DNA of 5,098 bases, from the NCBI GenBank assembly GCA_946887045.1, contig CAMPKC010000108.1, positions 1-5,098 on the forward strand. Reading direction: 5' to 3'. The position numbers and the translations under genes were made by a program. Position 1 is the first letter of the stretch. Every line of letters begins with the position of its first letter. The notes beneath the pieces are model-generated. The model saw nothing but the letters and a program-made list of their open reading frames with translations, searched no databases and was not told where the DNA came from. Positions 1 through 5,098 of the stretch are shown here, piece after piece. Source of the DNA: an uncultured Sphingobacteriaceae bacterium. GTDB lineage: Bacteria; Bacteroidota; Bacteroidia; Sphingobacteriales; Sphingobacteriaceae.

Positions 1-229
1 CGCTATCCTTTAAAATGTCCGAATTAGCCTGAATGTGAGATCCGTCTTTCAGCTCAACATCATAAACATACTTCCAGACATTTCTTTTATATTTTCCGTG
101 TTTTTTAATTTTTCGCTCAAAGGGGTTGGAATAAGTCGGAGCGTTTTGGCTAATTCGCGGAATAGGGCCAAATTGTCCAAAACAGATAGAGGCTGACCCC
201 AGTAAGATAGATAAAAACAATAGTCGCAT
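1..229 (-). CDS. Secreted protein of unknown function, N-terminal part only
   Basis: The minus-strand frame opens with ATG at 229 and stays open for 76 codons to the left edge, so the C-terminus is outside the window. The protein begins MRLLFLSILLGSASICFGQ, a short Sec signal peptide: one Arg after the Met, a hydrophobic stretch at residues 3-17, and a likely cleavage after Gly18 with Gln as the first mature residue. The Cys at 16 is not in a lipobox, so export by signal peptidase I is more likely than lipidation. The mature part starts with a Pro/Asn-rich segment, then a very basic stretch (residues 40-53, KIKKHGKYKR-like), then a beta-like stretch ending VELKDGSHIQANSDI. I do not recognise a family. 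The gene is divergent from guaA across a 165-bp gap. The frame, signal peptide and sensible composition support a real gene; its function is unknown. Confidence 0.72.
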   Translation of the reverse strand, partial: MRLLFLSILLGSASICFGQFGPIPRISQNAPTYSNPFERKIKKHGKYKRNVWKYVYDVELKDGSHIQANSDILKDS

Positions 230-248
230 TAATGAAAAGGTTGGGCAA

Positions 249-256
249 TAAATGTA
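249..256 (-). promoter_or_regulatory. Weak -7-like box for the leftmost minus-strand gene
   Basis: Read on the minus strand, this site is TACATTTA, seven of eight matches to the Bacteroidota -7 consensus TAnnTTTG (last base differs). It would leave a leader of roughly 15-20 nt before the ATG at 229. No TTG-type -33 element sits at the usual distance, and A/T-rich DNA gives such matches by chance, so this is only a candidate. Confidence 0.2.
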
Positions 257-300
257 ATATTCTTTTTTTTAATTTACCCGATTAAGGACTGTTGCAATTA

Positions 301-335
301 GTAAAAATATATAAGCTCCGCTTTTATATTTTTAC
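301..335. repeat. Long A/T-rich palindrome in the divergent gap
   Basis: The arms are 301-316 and 320-335, separated by a 3-base loop TCC. Fifteen of 16 positions pair; the only mismatch is T312 against T324. The arms start GTAAAAATAT and end GC at the loop. The 5' arm is A-rich and the 3' arm T-rich, so it looks like a bidirectional intrinsic terminator. However, it lies between two divergent genes, where no known transcript needs ending. It ends about 48 bp upstream of the guaA -7 box. It could be an operator, a cruciform-forming site, a terminator or insulator, or a remnant of a lost gene. Confidence 0.6.
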
Positions 336-383
336 TTAAATTCTAAAATTCAAAAAAACCTCGTTACTCGAACTCAAAAATTT

Positions 384-391
384 TATCTTTG
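384..391 (+). promoter_or_regulatory. guaA promoter, -7 box TATCTTTG
   Basis: TATCTTTG matches all six fixed positions of the Bacteroidota sigma-A -7 consensus TAnnTTTG. It ends only three bases before the guaA ATG at 395. In this promoter class the last G lies about four bases upstream of the transcript start, so transcription should begin at or within a few bases of the ATG. I see no clear TTG-type -33 element 17-20 bp upstream; the region around 361-367 reads TCGTTAC. Confidence 0.6.
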
Positions 392-394
392 CCC

Positions 395-1924
395 ATGCAA
401 GAAAAAATCATCATTCTTGACTTCGGCTCACAATACACACAATTAATTGCCCGGAGAGTAAGAGAACTAAACGTTTACTGCGAAATTCACCCCTTTAATC
501 AACTTCCCGAGTTTGACAATACGGTGAAAGGAGTAATCTTTTCTGGAAGTCCATATTCGGTTCGTCAGGAAAATGCACCGCAAATAGATTTTAAACTGTT
601 TCATGATAAATATCCTCTATTAGGGGTTTGTTATGGAGCTCAATACCTTGCTCAGTATTCTGGTGGACAGGTTATTCCATCTACCATCAGAGAATATGGT
701 CGTGCTAATCTCCAATATATAAACGAAGAGCATCCATTACTTAAACATATTCCAAAAGATTCGCAGGTTTGGATGTCGCACGGCGATACCATCGCTGAAA
801 TTCCTGAGGATTTTGAAGTAATTGCCAGTACAGATACTGTTCGGGTTGCTGCCTATCAGATAAACGGAAGTAAAACCTATGGTATTCAGTTTCATCCCGA
901 GGTAACACACAGTACCGATGGAAAGCAGTTATTAGAAAATTTCCTGGTAGATATTTGTGGCTGTTCTCAAGACTGGACACCAGATTCTTTCATCGAAACA
1001 ACAATTGCTTCTTTAAAAGAAAAGATAGGGAATGATAAAGTAGTTCTTGGTCTTTCCGGCGGAGTAGATTCATCTGTTGCAGCAGTATTACTGCATAACG
1101 CAATTGGTAAAAACCTTCATTGCATTTTTGTTGATAACGGTTTATTACGCAAAGATGAATATGAGCAGGTACTGGATTCATACCAGCATATGGGCTTGAA
1201 TGTTCGGGGTATTGATTCAAAAGATCGCTTTCTAAGTCAGCTTGCCGGCGTAAAAGACCCTGAGCAAAAACGTAAAATAATTGGGCGGGTGTTTATCGAA
1301 GTATTTGATGATGCAGCACACGAAGTTCAGGACGTGTCGTGGCTTGGACAAGGAACAATTTATCCCGATGTTATTGAGTCGGTTTCAGTAAACGGTCCAT
1401 CGGCAACCATAAAATCGCATCATAACGTGGGTGGATTGCCTGATTTTATGAAACTAAAAGTGGTGGAGCCTTTAAATACTCTGTTCAAAGATGAAGTTCG
1501 GAGAGTGGGTAAAGCATTAGGAATTGATGACATCATCCTTGGCCGTCATCCTTTTCCCGGTCCGGGTTTAGCAATCCGAATTTTAGGAGATATTACAGCA
1601 GAGAAGGTTGCCATTTTACAGGAGGCTGATTCTATTTATATCAGCAATTTGAAATCTTCCGGCTGGTACGATAAGGTTTGGCAGGCAGGCGCAATTTACC
1701 TTCCGGTACAATCAGTTGGAGTGATGGGCGATGAGCGCACCTACGAAAATGTTATTTGTTTACGCGCAGTTGGTTCAGTAGATGGAATGACTGCCGATTG
1801 GAGTCATTTACCATACGAACTTCTTGCCAAAATCTCTAATGAGATCATTAATAATGTAAAAGGAATTAACCGCGTTGTTTACGACATAAGTTCTAAGCCG
1901 CCGGCGACGATAGAGTGGGAGTAA
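395..1924 (+). CDS. guaA: GMP synthase (glutamine-hydrolysing)
   Basis: This enzyme converts XMP, ATP and glutamine to GMP in the last step of cytosolic GMP synthesis. The protein has 509 residues, a normal bacterial GuaA length. The N-terminal class I glutamine amidotransferase domain (about 1-190) has the nucleophile Cys79 in GVCYGAQ and the partners His167 and Glu169 in FHPEV. The ATP-pyrophosphatase domain carries the P-loop SGGVDSS at 221-227, and the C-terminal dimerisation/XMP-binding part includes [10 protein letters not shown] (340-349), [13 protein letters not shown] (383-395) and the invariant end KPPATIEWE. The domains look complete and uninterrupted. I place the start at the ATG at 395 ([16 protein letters not shown]). 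An in-frame TTG six bases earlier also opens the frame, but it lies inside the -7 promoter box and adds only two residues. The gene appears monocistronic: it is divergent on the left and followed by a palindromic repeat that overlaps its stop codon. Confidence 0.98.
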   Translation: MQEKIIILDFGSQYTQLIARRVRELNVYCEIHPFNQLPEFDNTVKGVIFSGSPYSVRQENAPQIDFKLFHDKYPLLGVCYGAQYLAQYSGGQVIPSTIREYGRANLQYINEEHPLLKHIPKDSQVWMSHGDTIAEIPEDFEVIASTDTVRVAAYQINGSKTYGIQFHPEVTHSTDGKQLLENFLVDICGCSQDWTPDSFIETTIASLKEKIGNDKVVLGLSGGVDSSVAAVLLHNAIGKNLHCIFVDNGLLRKDEYEQVLDSYQHMGLNVRGIDSKDRFLSQLAGVKDPEQKRKIIGRVFIEVFDDAAHEVQDVSWLGQGTIYPDVIESVSVNGPSATIKSHHNVGGLPDFMKLKVVEPLNTLFKDEVRRVGKALGIDDIILGRHPFPGPGLAIRILGDITAEKVAILQEADSIYISNLKSSGWYDKVWQAGAIYLPVQSVGVMGDERTYENVICLRAVGSVDGMTADWSHLPYELLAKISNEIINNVKGINRVVYDISSKPPATIEWE

Positions 1925-2055
1925 ACCTCACCTAAATCCTCTCTCCTAGAGAGAGGATTTCCATGCGATATTTTTACTGATACTATTTTTAAGCACCCAA
2001 ACTCCTCTCCTTTAGGAGAGGGAGCGTAGGCCGGAGACGTGGCGGGTGAGGTTTA
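1922..2055. repeat. REP-like palindromic intergenic element
   Basis: The element is bounded by perfect 11-bp inverted ends, TAAACCTCACC at 1922-1932 and GGTGAGGTTTA at 2045-2055. It contains two pyrimidine/purine hairpins: 1934-1945 with 1949-1960 (12 bp, perfect), and 2004-2010 with 2015-2021 (CCTCTCC/GGAGAGG, 7 bp). The right half carries GACGTGGCGGGTGAGG. The left half looks like a shortened inverted copy of the right half. Its first three bases are the guaA stop codon. From memory, CTCTCC...GGAGAG elements ending in GTGAGG are common between genes in Bacteroidota; the copy number in this genome cannot be judged from one window. No transposase is present. Confidence 0.7.
1934..1960 (+). 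terminator. Probable guaA terminator hairpin inside the repeat
   Basis: This is a perfect 12-bp stem (AAATCCTCTCTC with GAGAGAGGATTT) closed by a 3-base CTA loop, starting 9 bases after the guaA stop codon. The 3' arm ends in ATTT but no further T-run follows. It could end guaA transcription or only protect the 3' end of the mRNA. The position and stem strength favour a role at the 3' end of guaA. Confidence 0.45.
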
Positions 2056-2057
2056 AG

Positions 2058-2120
2058 AACCCGAACTCTTCTTCTTTTTAGAGGAGGACGTGCCAGCCAA
2101 GAGATTGGTGGGTAAGTTTA
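2058..2120. repeat. Decayed tandem copy of the right half of the repeat
   Basis: This segment repeats 1994-2055 with a period of about 64-65 bp. ACCCGAACTC (2059-2068) matches ACCCAAACTC (1995-2004), then a pyrimidine run and TTTAGAGGAGG replace CTCTCCTTTAGGAGAGG. GACGTG is kept, and the end GGTGGGTAAGTTTA corresponds to GGCGGGTGAGGTTTA. Several substitutions and small indels have weakened the hairpin and the terminal GTGAGG, so this copy looks older than its neighbour. Confidence 0.55.
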
Positions 2121-2134
2121 ACATCAAAAGCACA

Positions 2135-2142
2135 TATCTTGG
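2135..2142 (+). promoter_or_regulatory. -7-like box overlapping the methyltransferase start
   Basis: TATCTTGG has one mismatch to TAnnTTTG. It overlaps the TTG at 2139 chosen as the start codon. If this were the real promoter, the transcript would begin downstream of that TTG, which conflicts with using it as the start. It is therefore either a chance match or a sign that the start is unusual. Confidence 0.22.
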
Positions 2143-3323
2143 AAAGTCAAAATCCTCAGTCAAACCGTTTTAATCATCAGCTAAAAACGTTTTCACGCAT
2201 AATAGATGCATACAAGGAGGATAAACCCCTAACTAAATTTCTTCCGGATTTCTTTCGTAAAAACAAGCAAATGGGTTCTACTGATCGCAGAGTTGCCAGC
2301 AGCTTGCTGTATAATTATTTCCGTTTAGGAAGGGCTTGTACTCATCTTCCCACCGAAGAGCGATTGTTTGTCGCGGAATTTTTAGTTTCGACAACCTCTA
2401 ACCCTTTCCTGCAAAATTTTAAACCGCGTTTTAATGAACAGGTTGGTCTTCCTCTTGAAGAAAAGATAGCTGTTCTTCAAGCAGAAAATATAGGCTTTTC
2501 GATCGACGATGTTTTTCCTTTTTATGAGCATTTTTCAAAGGGAATTGAAAAAGCAGAGTTCTTAAAATCATTTTTCATTCAGCCTGATCTCTTTATAAAT
2601 ATATATCCTGAGAAAACCGCCTGGGTAAGTTCTAAACTGGAGGATGCAGAAATAAATTATAAGGAAGAAGGCGAGCGTTCTCTACGCTTACCAAATGGAA
2701 CAAAACTAGAGCAGCTATTTCCGGATAATAAATACTTTGAAGTCCAGGATCTATCCTCTCAGGAAGCATGCAAGGTTTTTAAACCGCAGAAGTATGATTA
2801 TTGGTGGGATTGCTGCGCTGCCTCGGGAGGCAAATCAATAAACTTGTTTCATCAGCAGCGGGAAATTAAGTTGCTGGTCTCCGATATCCGCGAAAGCGTA
2901 CTCGAGAACCTGGACGAGCGTTTTAAAAATGCTGGTCTGCTTAAGTATCAGAAGAAAATTTTGGATCTCACTAAAGATCCGCAGCCATTTATACACAGTT
3001 TTGAGTTTGATGGAATTATTTATGATGCTCCCTGCACCGGCTCGGGAACGTGGGGCCGGTCACCCGAAATGATAAACCAGTTTCAGGAATATCGCATAAA
3101 AGCCTTTCAGAATTTACAGATTTCTATCGCAAAAAATATAGTCAAGTATTTGAAACCAGGAAAGCCGCTCATTTATATCACTTGCTCGGTTTTTAAAGAG
3201 GAAAATGAAGAAGTAGTAGATTTTCTGGTTAAAGAACTGGGATTAAAGTTAGAAATACAGCAAGTATTAAAGGGCTATAGCAGAAAGTCTGATTCGATGT
3301 TCGTTGCACGCCTTATAAAATAA
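2139..3323 (+). CDS. RsmB/NOP-family RNA cytosine-5 methyltransferase
   Basis: The predicted role is SAM-dependent m5C methylation of RNA, most likely rRNA; the exact target is not shown by the sequence. The protein has 394 residues. The N-terminal part (about 1-200) is helical and RsmB-like, with KQMGSTDRR at 43-51. The Rossmann methyltransferase domain follows: motif I WDCCAASGGK at 223-232 for SAM binding, motif II VSDI at 247-250, motif IV DAPCTGSGTWGRSPE with Cys299, and motif VI YITCS with Cys349. In this family the motif VI Cys attacks C6 of cytosine and the motif IV Cys helps release the product; both are present. It ends DSMFVARL, like other RsmB proteins. Motif I has Ser where E. 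coli RsmB has Pro. No ATG precedes codon 45, which lies after conserved sequence, so the TTG at 2139 is the best start. It follows guaA after a repeat-filled gap, so co-transcription is doubtful. Confidence 0.88.
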   Translation: MESQNPQSNRFNHQLKTFSRIIDAYKEDKPLTKFLPDFFRKNKQMGSTDRRVASSLLYNYFRLGRACTHLPTEERLFVAEFLVSTTSNPFLQNFKPRFNEQVGLPLEEKIAVLQAENIGFSIDDVFPFYEHFSKGIEKAEFLKSFFIQPDLFINIYPEKTAWVSSKLEDAEINYKEEGERSLRLPNGTKLEQLFPDNKYFEVQDLSSQEACKVFKPQKYDYWWDCCAASGGKSINLFHQQREIKLLVSDIRESVLENLDERFKNAGLLKYQKKILDLTKDPQPFIHSFEFDGIIYDAPCTGSGTWGRSPEMINQFQEYRIKAFQNLQISIAKNIVKYLKPGKPLIYITCSVFKEENEEVVDFLVKELGLKLEIQQVLKGYSRKSDSMFVARLIK

Positions 3324-3354
3324 ATCAACCAGCCATTAGCTAAAGACCAATTTC

Positions 3355-3792
3355 TTATTGTACGCGCGTCCATGTTTCAGTTTTTCCCAAAATGCTCAAC
3401 CCCAAATAGGCACGGATATTTAACTTGTTTCTGCCAAGCATTTTCATCATGCCGTTATAAGTGTTTCCGGATTTGATATCGTAAATTTTACCTCTGACAT
3501 ATGTGCCTTTTCTTCTGTGATTAAAGTCCCGAAGAATTTCCAATCCTAATAAAGGTTGGGTTCGCTGTGTCTCATCAGGATTGTTTACATCCAACTTAGG
3601 TTTTCCCGAGTGATCGTTCGTTTCTTTCAGCCAAACTATTTTCCCGAAATATTGATCTCCGCGCTTAAATAGTTGAATGTGCCTGCTCTCGTACCCATCT
3701 TTCCATATTCCGATTATATCATCAGAAACCTGTGCTGATACTGTGGTAAATGTGGCAAGCAGACTAAATGCTAAAAAGATTATTGTTTTCAT
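3355..3792 (-). CDS. Secreted DUF2147 family protein
   Basis: This complete 145-residue protein starts at ATG 3792. Residues 1-20 (MKTIIFLAFSLLATFTTVSA) are a clear Sec signal peptide with an A-Q junction, so the mature protein of about 125 residues should be periplasmic or secreted. The mature part shows the DUF2147 pattern: IIGIWKD at 26-32, YFGKIVWLKE at 48-57, a DVNNPDETQRTQPLLGL block at 68-84, GKIYDIKSGNTYNGMMK at 101-117, and the C-terminal LNIRAYLGLSILGKTETWTR at 124-143. The fold is expected to be a small lipocalin-like beta barrel. No biochemical role is established for the family as far as I know, and no catalytic residues can be named. It is convergent with the methyltransferase, with 31 bp between the stops and no obvious terminator hairpin there. 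On the other side it is divergent from the acyltransferase. Confidence 0.92.
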   Translation of the reverse strand: MKTIIFLAFSLLATFTTVSAQVSDDIIGIWKDGYESRHIQLFKRGDQYFGKIVWLKETNDHSGKPKLDVNNPDETQRTQPLLGLEILRDFNHRRKGTYVRGKIYDIKSGNTYNGMMKMLGRNKLNIRAYLGLSILGKTETWTRVQ

Positions 3793-3793
3793 A

Positions 3794-3801
3794 AAAAGAT
3801 A
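3794..3801 (-). promoter_or_regulatory. -7-like box before the DUF2147 gene
   Basis: On the minus strand this reads TATCTTTT, one mismatch from TAnnTTTG, with a single base between it and the ATG at 3792. The layout echoes guaA, but the mismatch at the conserved final G and the even tighter spacing make it weaker. No clear -33 element was found. Confidence 0.3.
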
Positions 3802-4079
3802 GATGTCTTATAAGATAAACGGATTTTATGACCCTTATTGTTTTCTTTAATTGTTTTTAGTCTGGATCGATCTTTGGCCAATAGATATTGCAATCCTATT
3901 TAAAGCTCTATGTTTTTGCGAATTTTATTAAAAAAAATCGATTTAATGATTTTGTATAAGATGTTCAGTATCAAAAAGATTTATTGTTTTTCTATCTTCT
4001 GTTATCGGTAATTATCAACTAAAGCTGTAATTCCGTATGAGAATTGGTGAGCCATTTAGTATATTGCTTTAATTGGAAA

Positions 4080-4087
4080 TACATTTT
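4080..4087 (+). promoter_or_regulatory. -7-like box before the acyltransferase gene
   Basis: TACATTTT differs from TAnnTTTG only at the last base and lies one base before the ATG at 4089. In such A/T-rich DNA this may be chance; no -33 TTG lies at the expected distance. Confidence 0.18.
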
Positions 4088-4088
4088 A

Positions 4089-4901
4089 ATGGAATCTGGC
4101 CTAAACAAGGATAATCCTGTTGTTAGACTAAGAGCATTTCGGGCAATTGACGATCCTGAAGCTTGCAAATTATTTTTAGAAGGTCATGCGCATGTACTGA
4201 CCAGTATCGGCATTACAAAAGTTACGTCTTCGAAAAATGAATGGACGACTAATCCGGCTGCCTTTGTCCTAATTGTCGAGTCTTTAGACGGTAAAAGAGT
4301 TTATGGAGGGTCGCGTGTCCATGTTTCCGGTGGAAGTCAGCCTCTGCCTATAGAAGAGGCCACAGGTGCCCTTGATCCCAGTATATTCAAGTTGGTTTGG
4401 AAATTTGCTCAACATGGAACGGGAGAGCTTTGCGGCTTGTGGAATTCAAGAGAGATAGCAGGATACGGGATTGGCAGCATATTTTTAATTCGTGCCGCTG
4501 TTGCGATAGCTCATCAGATAGGCCTACAATCACTTTTTGCCTTGTGTGCTCCTTATACTATCAAACCAGTAGAAGCTTGCGGAATGGAGCTGGAAACTAG
4601 CATAGGAAATCAGGGTACTTTTTATTATCCTAAATTAGATCTCCTGGCTACTACTATGATATTGAAGGACGTTCCGATTTTAAGTAAGGCTCATCAGGAA
4701 GATAAAGATGCGATACTTAAAATACGCGAACAGCCAAACGTAGTGAGGGTCGAAGAGTTGAGAAAGAAAGAAATTACCATTCATTATCAAACGGATATTC
4801 CAGGTTTAAGTGACTGGAATTTAAAAGAAATAATAGCCAATACTAATAAGTCTCAGCCCATTCCATCGACACTTGATGAAAGCGATTTAAACTTTTTGTA
4901 A
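4089..4901 (+). CDS. GNAT-fold acyltransferase, autoinducer-synthase-like
   Basis: The protein has 270 residues from the ATG at 4089. An in-frame TTG at 4044 would add 15 residues (VSHLVYCFNWKYIL after the Met), but they look like translated intergenic DNA, so ATG is preferred. The fold suggested is GNAT-like: a strand with VYGGSRVHVSG (71-81), then LPIEEATG (86-93), a strand GELCGLW (112-118), and the acyl-CoA binding loop REIAGYGIGS (121-130) followed by a long helix. The order G-x-R...LP-E...E-x-x-G-L-W recalls LuxI- and FeeM-like N-acyl transferases, which join an acyl chain from ACP or CoA to an amino-containing acceptor. That assignment is by motif layout only; a plain GNAT acetyltransferase remains possible. 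The C-terminal 70 residues after KDVPILSK are polar and charged, an extension beyond the core. No signal peptide or membrane segment is seen. It probably forms a unit with the gene starting 53 bp downstream. Confidence 0.62.
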   Translation: MESGLNKDNPVVRLRAFRAIDDPEACKLFLEGHAHVLTSIGITKVTSSKNEWTTNPAAFVLIVESLDGKRVYGGSRVHVSGGSQPLPIEEATGALDPSIFKLVWKFAQHGTGELCGLWNSREIAGYGIGSIFLIRAAVAIAHQIGLQSLFALCAPYTIKPVEACGMELETSIGNQGTFYYPKLDLLATTMILKDVPILSKAHQEDKDAILKIREQPNVVRVEELRKKEITIHYQTDIPGLSDWNLKEIIANTNKSQPIPSTLDESDLNFL

Positions 4902-4923
4902 AAAAGCTTAACAACTTTTTTAC
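4898..4923 (+). repeat. 9-bp inverted repeat at the acyltransferase stop codon
   Basis: GTAAAAAAG (4898-4906) pairs perfectly with CTTTTTTAC (4915-4923) around an 8-base loop. The left arm contains the TAA stop (4899-4901). A competing small hairpin, CTTTTT (4892-4897) with AAAAAG (4901-4906), uses the same A-run. Both stems are mostly A-T, and no T-run follows the second arm, so strong termination is not expected; partial attenuation before the next gene is possible. Confidence 0.35.
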
Positions 4924-4954
4924 CATCTTCGTATACCTGAATATCATAAACCAC

Positions 4955-5098
4955 ATGAAAACTATTGATAGATTGCTGGAAGCTACCCAACAAATGAACC
5001 ATATTTATCATCCTCAAATACTCAGGTTGAATGGCAAAGCGGATAAAGATATTTTTGAAAGCTTATTTACCGATGGGAAAGTTTCATTTATTCACGAT
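4955..5098 (+). CDS. Uncharacterised protein, N-terminal 48 residues (possibly Rv1355c-like)
   Basis: The frame begins with ATG at 4955 and is open to the right edge, giving 48 residues: MKTIDRLLEATQQMNHIYHP, then QILRLNGKADKDIFESLF, then TDGKVSFIHD. There is no signal peptide, so the product is probably cytosolic. The opening, with an amphipathic helix, a YHPQILRL strand and a short helix leading to VSFIHD, resembles what I remember of the N-termini of Bacteroidota Rv1355c-like proteins. These are large proteins with a ThiF/E1-type nucleotide-binding domain and a nitroreductase-like domain. Nothing diagnostic of either domain falls in this window, so the name is a guess from memory. Same strand and a 53-bp gap after the acyltransferase suggest co-expression. 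Confidence 0.6.
   Translation, partial: MKTIDRLLEATQQMNHIYHPQILRLNGKADKDIFESLFTDGKVSFIHD

Larger units (their letters stand above)
3793..4088. other. Gene-free divergent intergenic region
   Basis: These 296 bp separate two divergently transcribed genes and are strongly A/T-rich with many T- and A-runs. I find no credible gene: ATG frames such as those at 3961 and 4037 stop after 16 and 11 codons. It contains a 10-bp perfect palindrome AAATCGATTT at 3935-3944 and several imperfect TAnnTTTG matches, for example GATCTTTG at 3869-3876 and TGATTTTG at 3947-3954. None has a well-spaced TTG-type -33 partner. It should hold the promoters of both flanking genes, but I cannot place them with confidence. 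Confidence 0.6.

Noticed and set aside
389..394. TTG at 389 as the guaA start
   Set aside because: It lies inside the -7 promoter box and adds only two residues; the ATG at 395 gives the familiar GuaA N-terminus.
230..394. A purine (guanine) riboswitch before guaA
   Set aside because: The gap shows no three-helix junction with the conserved loop sequences; the only structure is a simple palindrome, and the promoter lies downstream of it.
741..980. Minus-strand open frame of 79 codons inside guaA
   Set aside because: It lies wholly antisense to strongly conserved guaA sequence, and its translation has no recognisable family features.
990..1220. Minus-strand open frame of 76 codons inside guaA
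   Set aside because: It is antisense to the guaA P-loop region; a shadow of the real gene.
1922..2120. A CRISPR array or insertion sequence in the repeat-rich gap
   Set aside because: There are only two diverged units with no unique spacers of regular size, and there is no transposase frame.
3324..3354. A shared bidirectional terminator between the two convergent genes
   Set aside because: The 31-bp gap has only a short palindrome (TTAGCTAA) and no stem with a T-run.
3961..4072. Short ATG frames in the gap (3961 and 4037) as small proteins or leader peptides
   Set aside because: They have 16 and 11 codons, no recognisable composition, and no attenuator structure next to them.
4044..4088. 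TTG at 4044 as the acyltransferase start
   Set aside because: The extra 15 residues show no conserved character, the TTG is weak, and an ATG with an A/T-rich upstream lies at 4089.
4397..4600. Plus-strand open frame of 67 codons inside the acyltransferase gene
   Set aside because: It is in another frame of a longer gene that carries GNAT motifs, and its composition is not protein-like.

Overview
The window looks like a chromosomal stretch from a member of the Bacteroidota, probably near the Sphingobacteriales/Cytophagales. The reasons are the low-GC, A/T-rich gaps, the absence of Shine-Dalgarno sequences before the starts, a textbook Bacteroidota -7 promoter box (TAnnTTTG) in front of guaA, and the style of the proteins (the GuaA N-terminus, an RsmB/NOP methyltransferase with a CAASGGK motif I, a DUF2147 protein). 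This placement comes from pattern recognition, not from a search.

Layout from left to right. (1) Positions 1-229, minus strand: the 5' part of a small secreted protein of unknown function, cut by the window edge. (2) Positions 230-394: a divergent gap with a nearly perfect 16-bp-arm palindrome at 301-335 and the guaA promoter. (3) guaA, complete (395-1924): GMP synthase. (4) Positions 1922-2138: a gap almost filled by a palindromic, REP-like repeat that starts inside the guaA stop codon, followed by a decayed second copy. (5) Positions 2139-3323: an RsmB/NOP-family RNA m5C methyltransferase, apparently starting at TTG. (6) Positions 3355-3792, minus strand: a secreted DUF2147 protein, convergent with the methyltransferase. 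(7) Positions 3793-4088: a gene-free, A/T-rich divergent gap. (8) Positions 4089-4901: a GNAT-fold acyltransferase that resembles the LuxI/FeeM autoinducer-synthase-like group. (9) Positions 4955-5098: the N-terminus of a further same-strand gene, cut by the right edge.

Most of the window is housekeeping: purine synthesis and rRNA/RNA modification. The genes are mainly independent units separated by divergent or convergent junctions or by repeats, not one operon. The part most likely to be a functional module is the right edge, where the acyltransferase is followed after 53 bp by a gene whose N-terminus recalls the Rv1355c-like (ThiF/E1 plus nitroreductase) proteins of Bacteroidota. If that identification is right, the pair could make or modify a small acylated metabolite, but only 48 residues of the second protein are visible. 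No RNA genes, CRISPR arrays, insertion sequences or prophage genes were seen.
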